64,000 bases of DNA from Paenibacillus sp. HW567 (GCF_000374185.1 NZ_KB910518.1:1234546-1298545), one strand, 5' to 3'; shown: positions 1 to 8,367, counted from the first letter of the stretch. The notes: a model not told the origin generated them from the letters alone. Translations and numbers: made by a program.

Positions 1-1
1 T

Positions 2-514
2 ATGGATATGCTGGTGGTCGGCATGTACGGGGGCAGCAACAGCGACTTTATCGGCAGCCAAATCGGCGGTTGCAGTGATGTGGAGTACAAGACTCATTTT
101 TCTTTATGGAGCATGATGGGGTCTCCGCTCATGATTGGCAGCGACATCCGCAAAGCCAGCCGGGAGACGAAGAATATACTGCAGAACCGGGATCTGATTG
201 CCATTAATCAGGATGTGGAAGGCCGCGGCGCTTACCGCATCAAGCCCGAACCGCAGTGGTTCCATACGGATGATGTCTTTATGCTCGTGAAGGTGTTAGC
301 GGGCGGAGACCTTGCTATCGGCTTCTTCAATCTAAGTGATGGTCAACGGGAAATGTCCCTGCAATTCTGGGATATGGGAATCCCTTATGCTTCAGGTAAA
401 TCGCTGTCGCTCTATGACTGCTGGGAGCAGCAGGAAATCGGCGTTTATAGAGAAAGATACGCTCCTGTAGTTCCCGCCCATGATTGCCTGATTGTTCGGG
501 CTAAGCTGGTCTAA
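2..514 (+). CDS. Alpha-galactosidase, GH27 (3' part only)
   Basis: The reading frame is open to the left edge, so only the C-terminal 170 or so residues are present. The first residues (DMLVVG) correspond to the DPDML[EV]VG loop of GH27 enzymes. They are followed by the family hallmark YKTHFSLWSMMGSPLMIGSD and then INQD, where the (beta/alpha)8 barrel ends. The rest is the beta-sandwich domain that closes GH27 proteins. The family hydrolyses terminal alpha-galactosides, and some members act on beta-L-arabinopyranosides; the nucleophile and acid/base regions lie outside the window, so specificity cannot be judged. A small Cys-rich gene starts 8 bp after the stop, probably on the same transcript. 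Confidence 0.9.
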   Translation: MDMLVVGMYGGSNSDFIGSQIGGCSDVEYKTHFSLWSMMGSPLMIGSDIRKASRETKNILQNRDLIAINQDVEGRGAYRIKPEPQWFHTDDVFMLVKVLAGGDLAIGFFNLSDGQREMSLQFWDMGIPYASGKSLSLYDCWEQQEIGVYRERYAPVVPAHDCLIVRAKLV

Positions 515-522
515 AGATCAGT

Positions 523-726
523 ATGAACATGAATAGAACATGCAGAACCTGCGGAGTTCCCTTAATGACGGACGATGTGGCGATTTACCTGAAGCTTGTG
601 ACGCGCAACGCTCAAGATTTCCTATGCATAGACTGTCTTGGCGAGAAGCTGAAATGCGGCCGGGGCCCCATTGAGCAATTGATTAAATATTTCCGGGAAT
701 CCGGGAATTGCGTGCTGTTTCGCTAA
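523..726 (+). CDS. Small Cys-rich (zinc-finger-like) protein
   Basis: This 67-residue protein carries CRTC near the N-terminus and CIDC in the middle, a spacing that suggests a treble-clef or zinc-ribbon metal site, plus further Cys residues later (KCG, NCV). I do not recognise a named family. It has no signal peptide or membrane segment. It begins 8 bp after the alpha-galactosidase stop; the ribosome site is weak, so translation may be coupled to the upstream gene, and ATG 529 is an alternative start. Its function is unknown. Confidence 0.6.
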   Translation: MNMNRTCRTCGVPLMTDDVAIYLKLVTRNAQDFLCIDCLGEKLKCGRGPIEQLIKYFRESGNCVLFR

Positions 727-749
727 CCTGCCTGCCGCAGGGTGCTCCA

Positions 750-1568
750 TTATAGAATCAAGGGGGTCTTTGCTGTGCCGTGTACCGTTCTATATTGCGT
801 TGGGGTATACGAGGTTGCTTTTTTGAATGCTTTTGAAAAATATAGCGGGTCCCTATAGCCAACTGAATAAGCCAATGACTTGATGGACAACTGAGATTGT
901 TCCAGTAACTCGCAGGCACGCCGAATTCTGAAGGCGGTAATATAACCGGAAATGGATATGCCGTTCTCTTCCTTGAATAACCGAAACAAATAGCTGCGCT
1001 CAATCTTCACAAATTCCACTACATCCAGAACAGATAAGGAAGGCTTCCAAAAGTGGCTTTCGATATATTCCTTTGCGGATAATGCGTAGTCTTTTGTGAG
1101 AAAGGCTCTGTCACTAGGGTAGTACTCCATGTAATAGGATAGTAAAAGATGCAGTCCTGCATCTGAACGCTCTTGCTCGAACGGTTCTATTCCCGCGGTC
1201 TTGACCTTATGGAACAATGGCTTGAGATCTTGCGGAGAGGCCGCCACGACCGGATGATCAGGCGCAATATGAATCATCGACATGAGGCGCGATGCCTCTG
1301 CCCCGCTAAATTCAATCCAGAAATACTCCCACGGGTCCTGCGGGTCAGGATAATAATACACTTCCATATGAGGGAAAATAATAAAGCTTTCTCCCGTCTT
1401 CAACGGGAAGGTGGCCTGGCCTGTCTTCAGATAGCCCTTTCCGCTTGCAATATAATGCAGGGCATAAACATCGCGGACACCCGGTCCCCATTGATGTGAA
1501 TTTGGAGGCTTGTAACCGTTCCCTCTACAAATTGAACGTCCGCTGAAATCATAATACATTGAATTCAT
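750..1568 (-). CDS. AraC family transcriptional regulator
   Basis: The protein has about 272 residues. The N-terminal half looks like an AraC-type cupin ligand-binding domain (ALHYIASGKGYLKTG, then a FIIFPHMEVYYYP stretch). The C-terminal 100 residues form the two helix-turn-helix motifs of the family, ending in the conserved YFSKAFKKATSYTPTQYR signature. ATG 1568 was chosen because AGAGGTG lies 6-7 bases upstream; an in-frame GTG exists at 1577. Proteins of this layout usually sense a sugar and activate nearby hydrolase or transport genes. It follows a second AraC gene in the same direction after a short gap, and both lie between an alpha-galactosidase and a xylanase. The ligand is unknown. 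Confidence 0.9.
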   Translation of the reverse strand: MNSMYYDFSGRSICRGNGYKPPNSHQWGPGVRDVYALHYIASGKGYLKTGQATFPLKTGESFIIFPHMEVYYYPDPQDPWEYFWIEFSGAEASRLMSMIHIAPDHPVVAASPQDLKPLFHKVKTAGIEPFEQERSDAGLHLLLSYYMEYYPSDRAFLTKDYALSAKEYIESHFWKPSLSVLDVVEFVKIERSYLFRLFKEENGISISGYITAFRIRRACELLEQSQLSIKSLAYSVGYRDPLYFSKAFKKATSYTPTQYRTVHGTAKTPLIL

Positions 1569-1611
1569 AGTCAGCACCTCTGTAATGCGTATTTATTGGA
1601 TAGACACTATC

Positions 1612-1649
1612 GCGCAAGTCTTTCTTTATGAGAGACTTGCGCTTTTTTT
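1612..1649 (+). terminator. Perfect 10-bp hairpin plus T-run
   Basis: GCGCAAGTCT (1612-1621) pairs perfectly with AGACTTGCGC (1633-1642) and is followed by seven T on the plus strand. The right arm overlaps the last codons and stop of the minus-strand AraC gene that ends at 1626. As an intrinsic terminator it would act on plus-strand transcripts, for example read-through from the alpha-galactosidase operon antisense to the AraC genes. On the minus strand it has no T-tail. Confidence 0.6.
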
Positions 1650-2480
1650 GGCGAATTTCCCGGGTGAGATTCCGGCGATCTTGGTGAAACTCCGAATAAA
1701 GTTGGCATAATCGCTGAATCCGGATTGATAGCAGGCTTCAGTGATGCTGAGGCCCTCGCAGAGATAGGATTTAGCCAAGGAGACCCGGCGGTCCAATATA
1801 TACGAACGAAGCGTTAGCCCTGTATGCTTTTTGAACTGGCGGCTGATATATGTGCTGTTCAGATAAAATGCAGCGGCCAGTTGTTCAAGCGAGATGTCCT
1901 GCGCGAGATGAGCTTCGATATAATCCATAGTTTTGCGGACCAGCTCCGGCATGATATCGGTAGGGATAAAGCTGGCATTCTGAAAGATAGTGTTGGTTAA
2001 CACTAATAACTGAGCGACGTAGCTATTCACCCTGATATCTGATCCATACGCATCTGATGTAAGAACTCTCTCCAGATCACCGGTTAATTGTAAAAGCTGC
2101 TTCAACTGGGATTCGTCGAGATGGACGATATTGCCTTTTCCCTTCGGACGGAAGTCGAAACACCCGCATAAATTGGTTGCCGGTGTGGAAAGGCGATGCA
2201 GGTAAGATTTCTGCAGGTTAATGGTAATCCGTTCATATTCAGATTCATCCAGGCTGAAGGAACGGTGCATTTCTTCCGGATTCATGACAAGCAAATCGCC
2301 CCGCTCCATATGGTAGCAGCTATTCTCGATATAAAGGTTGACGTTGCCCCGGAGAAAAAGGTACAGCTCGTATGCGTCATGCCGGTGATAGAAAGTTCCC
2401 ATATTGAATGTAGTAATCCTGTGAAGGTAGAGAAGATCTTTTCTTATGGGATCATATCGAAGCTCAAAGGGCTCGTTCAT
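1626..2480 (-). CDS. AraC family transcriptional regulator
   Basis: The protein has about 284 residues. The N-terminal domain carries the cupin pattern FYHRHDAYELYLFLRG, with a His pair and a glutamate of the kind that ring the ligand pocket. The last 100 residues hold the AraC double helix-turn-helix, including YISRQFKKHTGLTLRSYI and YANFIRSFTKIAGISPGKF. ATG 2480 is preceded by AGGAGG at good spacing; the longer in-frame start at 2507 is disfavoured. It is divergent from the GH30 xylanase gene. Its leader overlaps an 18-bp element (2492-2509) that also occurs upstream of a hydrolase gene at 19.1 kb, so it is one candidate for the protein binding that element and may regulate itself. Confidence 0.9.
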   Translation of the reverse strand: MNEPFELRYDPIRKDLLYLHRITTFNMGTFYHRHDAYELYLFLRGNVNLYIENSCYHMERGDLLVMNPEEMHRSFSLDESEYERITINLQKSYLHRLSTPATNLCGCFDFRPKGKGNIVHLDESQLKQLLQLTGDLERVLTSDAYGSDIRVNSYVAQLLVLTNTIFQNASFIPTDIMPELVRKTMDYIEAHLAQDISLEQLAAAFYLNSTYISRQFKKHTGLTLRSYILDRRVSLAKSYLCEGLSITEACYQSGFSDYANFIRSFTKIAGISPGKFAKKSASLS

Positions 2481-2491
2481 GAGTAACCTCC

Positions 2492-2563
2492 TGATCTGTT
2501 CGCGCAATAGTTACATCAGAATACGCAATGAAAATATTCCATAATTTCATTAAAATGTCATTA
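2492..2563 (+). promoter_or_regulatory. Conserved upstream element and -10-like box, copy 1
   Basis: TGATCTGTTCGCGCAATA (2492-2509) is followed, 59 bp start to start, by TAAAATGTCATTA (2551-2563). The same two blocks with exactly the same spacing occur at 18603 and 18662. The first looks like an activator site, and TAAAAT could be a -10. It lies upstream of the GH30 gene and immediately upstream of the AGGAGG of the divergent AraC gene. Confidence 0.6.
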
Positions 2564-2617
2564 GATTATCGCGGCAGGAAACTTATTGCAATTATTAAGT
2601 ATGCAGCCGTCATGAAA

Positions 2618-2631
2618 TGTAAGCGATTTAA
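2618..2631 (+). promoter_or_regulatory. Candidate CcpA cre site upstream of GH30
   Basis: TGTAAGCGATTTAA matches the cre consensus TGWNANCGNTNWCA at 13 of 14 positions. It lies between the conserved upstream element and the xylanase gene, where CcpA repression of a hydrolase would be expected. Sequence match only. Confidence 0.45.
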
Positions 2632-2779
2632 TATGGATATTCCAAGTATAAAGGATTATTGAAGAGGAGGCTTCATTTTTTGTTTTTGGTACGAAAGGGG
2701 GTGGTCAGAGCAGGCATCTGAATTCATATGTTCAATATTTCTATCTATGGGGAAGATCATTTGATGAGGAGATGAATGA

Positions 2780-4102
2780 ATGATTTCACGTTTGAAAAAA
2801 CCAATCAGTCTATTATTGGCATGTGTAACCACGCTATCATTAATGTTTGTGCCGGCACCTCCCGAAGCTTCAGCGGCAAGCAATGTGACCGTCAACTTAT
2901 CGGCACAAAAACAAGTGATCCGCGGATTTGGGGGAATCAACCTTCCGGCTTGGATTGGAGATTTGACAGCAGCGCAGAGAGAAACGGCCTTTGGCAATGG
3001 CGCGAATCAGTTAGGGTTTTCTGTACTGAGAATCTATGTGGACGACAACAGAAATAACTGGTATAGAGAGGTTGATACTGCAAAAAGCGCAATTGCGCAT
3101 GGAGCCATCGTGTTTGCTTCGCCGTGGAATCCTCCGAGTGATATGACTGAGACCTTCAACCGCAACGGCGATACATCCGCCAAACGTCTGAGATACGATA
3201 AGTACGCCGCGTATGCGCAGCATCTGAATGATTTTGTGACATACATGAAAAATAATGGTGTAAATCTGTATGCGATTTCTGTCCAGAATGAGCCGGACTA
3301 TGCCCATACCTGGACCTGGTGGACACCAGCAGAAATGCTTAACTTTATGAAAAATTATGCCGGGACTATCAATTGCAGAGTCATTGCGCCTGAGTCATTT
3401 TCTTATCTGAAAAATATGTCGGACCCCATCTTGAACGATCCGCAGGCTCTTGCCAATATGGACATTCTGGGTACACACACCTATGGCACTTCGTTTAATA
3501 ATTTCCCATATCCGCTGTTTGAACAAAAGGGGGCAGGAAAAGAGCTCTGGATGACGGAAGTATACTATCCGAACAGCAACAATAACTCTGCCAATCTCTG
3601 GCCGGAGGCTCTGGAGGTTGCCTATCATATGCACAATTCCATGGTAGAGGCCAATTTCCAGGCATATGTGTGGTGGTACATCCGCAGACAATACGGTCCT
3701 ATGAATGAGGATGGAACCATCAGCAAACGCGGGGACAGCATGGCTCAATTCTCGAAGTTCATCCGTCCCGGATACGTAAGGGTTGACGCAACAAAGAATC
3801 CCGATACAAACATTTACACCTCCGCCTATAAAGGCGACAACAAGGTTGTTATTGTTGCCATTAACAAGGGAACTTCAGCAGTAAATCAAAAATTCGTCCT
3901 GCAAAACGGGACCGCATCGAGCGTATCCACATGGATCACGGATGCCAGCAGGAAGGTTGCAGCCGGTTCGTCCATCAATTTGTCGAATGGCTCCTTTACA
4001 GCCCAGCTTCCTGCCCAAAGTGTCACAACCTTTGTAGGTAATCTTGGCGGCAGCACCGTCACCAGTGTCACTTATGAAGCAGAGACGGATTTGGCCTATT
4101 AA
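2780..4102 (+). CDS. Secreted GH30 endoxylanase, truncated after the catalytic domain
   Basis: Residues 1-33 form a Sec signal peptide ending ASA. The GH30 domain follows: IRGFGG near residue 48, acid/base Glu171 in SVQNEPDY and nucleophile Glu260 in LWMTEVYY, with the FASPWNPPS loop between. This most resembles subfamily 8, the glucuronoarabinoxylan endo-beta-1,4-xylanases typified by Bacillus XynC. The beta-sandwich side domain runs to about residue 425. The protein then enters GGSTVTSVTYEAET, the usual linker and first strand of a CBM6/CBM35-like module, and stops nine codons later, so the carbohydrate-binding module seems lost. It lies between AraC regulators and a sugar-binding protein. 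Confidence 0.88.
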   Translation: MISRLKKPISLLLACVTTLSLMFVPAPPEASAASNVTVNLSAQKQVIRGFGGINLPAWIGDLTAAQRETAFGNGANQLGFSVLRIYVDDNRNNWYREVDTAKSAIAHGAIVFASPWNPPSDMTETFNRNGDTSAKRLRYDKYAAYAQHLNDFVTYMKNNGVNLYAISVQNEPDYAHTWTWWTPAEMLNFMKNYAGTINCRVIAPESFSYLKNMSDPILNDPQALANMDILGTHTYGTSFNNFPYPLFEQKGAGKELWMTEVYYPNSNNNSANLWPEALEVAYHMHNSMVEANFQAYVWWYIRRQYGPMNEDGTISKRGDSMAQFSKFIRPGYVRVDATKNPDTNIYTSAYKGDNKVVIVAINKGTSAVNQKFVLQNGTASSVSTWITDASRKVAAGSSINLSNGSFTAQLPAQSVTTFVGNLGGSTVTSVTYEAETDLAY

Positions 4103-4170
4103 TTTCACTAATGCTCCACAATCTCATTTCCGTGCGATTTTAAAATAAATCGTGCATTGCCCTCATATAA

Positions 4171-4226
4171 ACTTCAACTCATTATTGTTACTATAATTTT
4201 GAAGCTAGACAATATAGAGTTGAAGT
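4171..4226 (+). promoter_or_regulatory. Inverted repeat flanking a promoter-like region
   Basis: ACTTCAACTC (4171-4180) and GAGTTGAAGT (4217-4226) are a perfect 10-bp inverted pair, 36 bp apart. TATAAT at 4192-4197 lies between them, and the right arm abuts the AGGAGGG ribosome site of the downstream lipoprotein gene. It may be paired operator half-sites, or a leader hairpin if transcription starts further upstream. Confidence 0.5.
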
Positions 4227-4239
4227 AGGAGGGTTAAAG

Positions 4240-5571
4240 ATGTTGAAATGGAAGCGTTCTCTTACTGTCTTGGCCATGACAGCCCTGCTGGGAACATTGG
4301 CTGCTTGCGGAGGTGGCGGAGAGACCACAAACAATGCCGGATCTGCTACAGCGCCTGCCAGCACTGACACTGCCAAAACGGCTGCACCAAGCAATGAACC
4401 TGTCAAGTTGCGTATTATGTGGTGGGGCTCCCAGCCACGCCATGAGGCAACCTTGGCTGCGCTGGATTTGTACACCAAAAACAATCCGAATGTAACCTTT
4501 GAACCGGAATATTCCGGTATGGATGGTTACTTGGACAAATTATCGACTCAGGCAGCGGCCAATAATGCACCGGATATCGTTCAGCTTGATCCGGGCTGGA
4601 CGCCGGACTGGATGTCACGCAAGCAATTGATTGAGCTGGCGCCAGAGGTTGATGTGAGTAAATTTGATGAGAAGCTGCTGTCCGGAGGCCAACGTGACGG
4701 CAAGCAATATGCTGTTCCGCTAGGCTCGGTAGCGTTCGGTATGGTGTATGACAAGGCCTCGATGGATAAGCTCGGAATTGCAAATCCCGCAAATGGCTGG
4801 ACTTGGGACGATTTCTTCGCTTTAGCCAAGGAATCCAAATCCAAGCTGCCAAGCGGACAATACTTTACCTTGGACTATGCGGGCAACTATTTTATGTATT
4901 CCGCCTACCAATACGCCAAGGGTAAAGGGCAGGTTATTACGGAGGATGGCCACTTCAACGTCGATCAGGCTACGTTCTTAGATTGGACCAAGAAATTCGA
5001 GGAGCTTCGCAATGAAGGGCTGGTTCCTCCGGCTGACGTCAACGCATCCGATAAGGAAAATGATCCGCAAATGGATTTGATGGCAGCGGGCAAAGTGTTG
5101 TTCCGGTATAGCTTCTCCAATAACCTGGGTACCTGGGACAGTATCAAGCCAGGCGCTTATGCGCTGGTAACTATGCCGCGTGCAGAAGAAGCAGGCGGAT
5201 GGCTGAAGCCATCCATGTTCCTGGCCGTCTCCAAGGATTCCAAGCATGCAGAGGAAGCTAAAAAGTTCGTTAACTGGTTCGTGAACAGTCAGGAAGCAGG
5301 GAACATTCTGCAAACCTTCCGCGGCCTGCCGGCCAACAAGGAAATAGCGGCTTCTCTGGAAGCCAGCATGAGTGATCTGGATAAGGTAGGTCTAGGACTT
5401 CTCCGCGCCACAGAGCCGGATGGTCAAGCCTGGTCTCCCGGAGCAGGCGGCTGGACGAACTTTATTGACAAAGACTGGGTGCTTATCCGGGATCAGTTGA
5501 GCTTTAAAAAGGTCACCCCGGAGCAAGCCTATGAGCAGTTAAAAGAGGCGGCTCAATCTTACGAAAAATAA
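4240..5571 (+). CDS. Sugar ABC transporter substrate-binding lipoprotein (family 1)
   Basis: This 443-residue protein begins with a lipoprotein signal peptide whose lipobox LAAC places the lipidated Cys at residue 23. A low-complexity Ser/Thr/Ala linker follows, then a MalE/UgpB-type fold starting LRIMWWGSQPRHEATLAALD, with NNAPDIVQLDPGW and KQYAVPLGSVAFGMVYDK in the first lobe. It should bind an oligosaccharide outside the membrane and deliver it to MalF/MalG-type permeases. No permease follows: a terminator lies just downstream, and the nearest unpaired permeases are at 13.2 kb beyond a block of unrelated genes. They are probably its original partners. No ATPase is present; such systems often share an MsmX-like ATPase. 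Confidence 0.9.
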   Translation: MLKWKRSLTVLAMTALLGTLAACGGGGETTNNAGSATAPASTDTAKTAAPSNEPVKLRIMWWGSQPRHEATLAALDLYTKNNPNVTFEPEYSGMDGYLDKLSTQAAANNAPDIVQLDPGWTPDWMSRKQLIELAPEVDVSKFDEKLLSGGQRDGKQYAVPLGSVAFGMVYDKASMDKLGIANPANGWTWDDFFALAKESKSKLPSGQYFTLDYAGNYFMYSAYQYAKGKGQVITEDGHFNVDQATFLDWTKKFEELRNEGLVPPADVNASDKENDPQMDLMAAGKVLFRYSFSNNLGTWDSIKPGAYALVTMPRAEEAGGWLKPSMFLAVSKDSKHAEEAKKFVNWFVNSQEAGNILQTFRGLPANKEIAASLEASMSDLDKVGLGLLRATEPDGQAWSPGAGGWTNFIDKDWVLIRDQLSFKKVTPEQAYEQLKEAAQSYEK

Positions 5572-5585
5572 TTCAAGGATGTATG

Positions 5586-5641
5586 GGGCTGTCCCAAAAA
5601 GCCGTAAAATGGCTGCTTGGGGCAGCCTTTGTTTTTTTTTA
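5586..5641 (+). terminator. Intrinsic terminator after binding-protein gene
   Basis: GGCTGTCCC (5587-5595) pairs with GGGGCAGCC (5619-5627) with one G-T pair, an inner AGCC/GGCT pair adds stability, and TTTGTTTTTTTTT follows. It should separate the binding-protein transcript from everything downstream. Confidence 0.75.
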
Positions 5642-5648
5642 GTTCCAG

Positions 5649-5678
5649 ATCATTCGCGGTGAACCGTATCATAATTAG
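5649..5678 (+). repeat. Partial copy of a short interspersed repeat
   Basis: CGCGGTGAACCGTATCA here also occurs (as cGGTGAACCGTATCA) inside the hairpin repeats at 8016-8074 and 10445-10501. This copy lacks the flanking AACTT/AAGTT stem. Confidence 0.5.
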
Positions 5679-5787
5679 TAATAAATCGGAATGCTCGCTA
5701 TTTGAATATAGTTGCATTACACTTTGAGTTAATGTTTGAAAAGAATGTAATTCGAATTGGCCAGATCCCGGAAAGAGGGTATTTAAA

Positions 5788-6747
5788 TTGACAGACGGTT
5801 ATTTTGAACAATCCGGAACAATGAATGACAAGACAGTACATGACGCAGAAATAAGTCAGTTGGTACGCGTAATCAACAATAATGTTCAGAGTGACGGTAT
5901 CTTTAGCCAGCCTATTCCGGGACTGCATATCAGGCGCTATTCCAAAACAGGTGTGGACTGGGAGAAAGCTTTTTATTTGCCTTCCGTCTTAATTGTTGCG
6001 CAGGGAGTAAAGACTGTTATGTTAGATAAGGAAGCTTTTCAAATCGGCAAATCCCGTATGTTCATGATACCGGTTGCCTTACCCGTTTCGCTGAGAACGA
6101 TACAGGCAACTGCGCAGCAACCTTTTATCGGCATTGGATTGACCCTGGACCCGGAAAAAATTGCGGAGTTTGTTCCAAAAGTGTATCCACGGGGGCTGCC
6201 CTCTGTACCAACACGGTGTGTAGGTTATACTGCTGAGGCTGACGCAGGTATAATCAATGCTGTAACGAGATTGATAGAATGCCTGCACCATCCAAGTGAT
6301 ACGGAATTACTTGCGCCCATTGTTAAGGATGAGATTTTAATGCGGCTGCTGCTAAGCCCGATCGGTATTAACATCGCCGAAATGGGTTTTGCCGACACAT
6401 CTGTTCGACAGGTCGCTAAGGCGATTGAGTGGCTGCGCAGCAACTTCATTCAGCCTATGAAAGTTTCAGAACTGGCAAGTCTTTCCCACATGAGTGTTTC
6501 TATTTTTCACAAGCATTTTAAGGCTGTTACCTCTATGAGTCCGTTGAAATACCAAAAAGAACTGCGTTTGCAGGAAGCCAGGAACCTTATGTTATCCAAG
6601 AAAATGGATGCAATTACAGCTTCACAGTGGGTGGGGTATGCAAGTGCCTCACAGTTCAGCCGTGATTACCGCAGCTATTTTGGAAATCCGCCAGGAAGGG
6701 ATATGGCTAGATTGCATAGCAGACTCACAAGTGAAGTGCATCAATGA
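5788..6747 (+). CDS. AraC family regulator with AraC_N-type sensor domain
   Basis: The protein has 319 residues. The N-terminal half (about 30-190) reads like the AraC_N domain found in regulators of reductase and dehydrogenase genes (LPSVLIVAQGVKTVMLDKEAFQIG, then YLMIPVALPV-type strands). The C-terminal 110 residues hold the two helix-turn-helix motifs (VSELASLSHMSVSIFHKHFK, then SASQFSRDYRSYFGNPPGRD). The start is TTG 5788, with AAAGAGGG a suitable distance upstream. An NAD-dependent epimerase gene follows in the same direction after about 160 bp, and AraC_N regulators commonly control a neighbouring oxidoreductase. It differs from the sugar-type AraC genes at 0.7-2.5 kb and belongs to the foreign-looking 5.6-13 kb block. 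Confidence 0.88.
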   Translation: MTDGYFEQSGTMNDKTVHDAEISQLVRVINNNVQSDGIFSQPIPGLHIRRYSKTGVDWEKAFYLPSVLIVAQGVKTVMLDKEAFQIGKSRMFMIPVALPVSLRTIQATAQQPFIGIGLTLDPEKIAEFVPKVYPRGLPSVPTRCVGYTAEADAGIINAVTRLIECLHHPSDTELLAPIVKDEILMRLLLSPIGINIAEMGFADTSVRQVAKAIEWLRSNFIQPMKVSELASLSHMSVSIFHKHFKAVTSMSPLKYQKELRLQEARNLMLSKKMDAITASQWVGYASASQFSRDYRSYFGNPPGRDMARLHSRLTSEVHQ

Positions 6748-6906
6748 TAGAAGCTAATAAATATTACGTTCACCTCAGGAGAATCAGGCAATAAGTTGCG
6801 TGGAACGGGCAACAATCTTTTTGAGACTTCAGTAATAATGGGATTGAGTAGTCCATGCGATGGCGTATGGATGATCCTATCATGAAGTGCTTAGGAGGAT
6901 TTAATT

Positions 6907-7791
6907 ATGCGTGTTTTTGTTACAGGTGCTACTGGTTTTATTGGATCTGCTGTTGTCAAGGAGCTTATACATGCTGGTCATGAGGTTGTCGGACTTGCCC
7001 GTTCAGATAAGGGCGCTGCCGCACTCCATGCGATTGGGGCCGAAGCGCTTCGCGGCAGTCTGGGGGACCATGATCGTCTGCGAAGCGGGGCTGCAGAAGC
7101 CGACGGCGTCATCCATTTAGCGTTTGACAATACTTTCATGGACGTAGCCGGAGCAATTACAGACGATCTTCATGCCATTGAAGCAATTGGAGATACCCTT
7201 GCCGGCTCTGGAAAACCGTTTGTGATGACGTCAGTAACAACTATGGTTACGTCATTAGGACGACCGGCCACAGAAGATGATCAGGGGCAGGACGGGTCGC
7301 CCGGGTTATCACGAAGTACAGCGGAGAACATGGCAATTGCATTGGCTGAGCGTAATGTACGGTCATCTGCGGTGAGGCTCGCTCCATGTGTACATGACAC
7401 CATTAGTCAGGGCTTCGCTACACTTCTGGCAGAGATTGCCCGTCAAAAAGGTGTTTCAGCATACGTAGGCGACGGAGCGAACCACTGGCCTGCCCTACAT
7501 CGGCTTGATGCGGCTAAGCTGTATCGGTTGGCTCTGGAATCTGCTCCGGCTGGTTCACGGTTACATGGCGCTGGTGAAGAGGCCATCCCCTTTCGGAACA
7601 TTGCTGAGGCAATCGGCCAGCATCTAAACCTGCCGGTGTCCAGCATTTCCCCTGAAGCTGCTGAGGATCATTTCGGATGGCTTACACCATTCGTTATAAT
7701 GGACAATCCGACGTCGAATGCCTGGACACGGAAGAGACTAATTTGGGAACCTGCAGAGCCTACCCTTGTCGCTGACATTCTAGGACAATAA
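6907..7791 (+). CDS. NAD(P)-dependent epimerase/SDR family protein
   Basis: This 294-residue protein starts with the extended-SDR Rossmann motif GATGFIG (G7, G10, G13). The next strands read HEVVGLARSDKGAAAL and ADGVIHLAFDN, as in the atypical epimerase group often annotated as nucleoside-diphosphate-sugar epimerase. The usual YxxxK catalytic pair is not evident; the equivalent stretch reads SRSTAENMA, which is typical of this atypical subgroup. The start is ATG 6907, 7 bases after AGGAGG. It is probably a soluble oxidoreductase of small carbonyl compounds, controlled by the AraC gene upstream; the substrate cannot be inferred. Confidence 0.88.
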   Translation: MRVFVTGATGFIGSAVVKELIHAGHEVVGLARSDKGAAALHAIGAEALRGSLGDHDRLRSGAAEADGVIHLAFDNTFMDVAGAITDDLHAIEAIGDTLAGSGKPFVMTSVTTMVTSLGRPATEDDQGQDGSPGLSRSTAENMAIALAERNVRSSAVRLAPCVHDTISQGFATLLAEIARQKGVSAYVGDGANHWPALHRLDAAKLYRLALESAPAGSRLHGAGEEAIPFRNIAEAIGQHLNLPVSSISPEAAEDHFGWLTPFVIMDNPTSNAWTRKRLIWEPAEPTLVADILGQ

Positions 7792-8312
7792 TTGAGCGGA
7801 AAGTTCAAAAAAAGAGTCCAGAGACAAGACAAGCTTGACCTATACGTCTCACAATAGCCTGCATCTACTCTCCAACAACTCCATGATTAACACTTTTGAA
7901 GTAGTATAGGACCAATAAATACCTAGAACAACGAGATCATCCCGATGGATGAACTGCATCTGAAATTCTTCTGCATTTCGCCCCTCTAAATGGGCCGTCC
8001 ACGTAGGATGGCCCTAAAACTTGCGGCTTCAGCAATCACGGTGAACCGTATCACAAGTAGCGGCAAGTTTTTTACGAGATTTCTTATGGGCATGGACTTG
8101 TATATATGTGTACGCTTCGAGCTAAGAAAACGCTGAAAAGATACATAGGACTATCGGTTTTTGAGTGGAACATTCTCATCATATCCCACGAAGGGAGAGG
8201 CCATCGTGAACCGATACGCTCCCCAAAGCCGGGAAAGAAAAGGGTCAGAAATGTCGATAAATTAATCTCGGGTTGTCCGCCAATAAGGGGTGCAGAAAGG
8301 AGATTTGAATTT
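7792..8312. other. Gene-poor stretch
   Basis: I find no convincing gene in these 520 bases. The stretch holds a GGGCCGTCC/GGATGGCCC hairpin (7992-8014, loop ACGTA) immediately followed by the interspersed hairpin repeat at 8016-8074. A nominal open frame from 8106 to 8390 lacks a ribosome site and family resemblance. Confidence 0.5.
8016..8075 (+). repeat. Interspersed hairpin repeat, terminator-like (copy A)
   Basis: AACTTGCGGCT and AGCGGCAAGTT form an imperfect 11-bp stem around a loop containing CGGTGAACCGTATCAC, followed by TTTTTTA. A near-identical unit sits at 10445-10501, and the loop core recurs at 5653. The repetition in three intergenic places suggests a dispersed unit doubling as a terminator. 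Confidence 0.6.
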
Positions 8313-8367
8313 TATGTGCATATTGCACATAATTATGTTATGATGAATTATGTGCAATATGCACATA
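8313..8367 (+). promoter_or_regulatory. Paired MarR-type operators at the reductase promoter
   Basis: ATGTGCATATTGCACAT (8314-8330) and its exact reverse complement ATGTGCAATATGCACAT (8350-8366) are each a 7-bp dyad with a 3-bp spacer. Extended, they form a perfect 22-bp inverted repeat (8313-8334 and 8346-8367) with an 11-bp centre. TTGCAC (8323) and AATTAT (8346), 17 bp apart, could be the -35 and -10, so both dyads would cover the promoter. Autoregulation by the MarR protein encoded downstream is the simplest reading. Confidence 0.75.

Noticed and set aside
5586..5628. GGGGCTGTCCCAAAA start resembling insertion-sequence ends
   Set aside because: The segment folds as a complete hairpin with a T-run, which a terminator explains; no transposase or second end was found.
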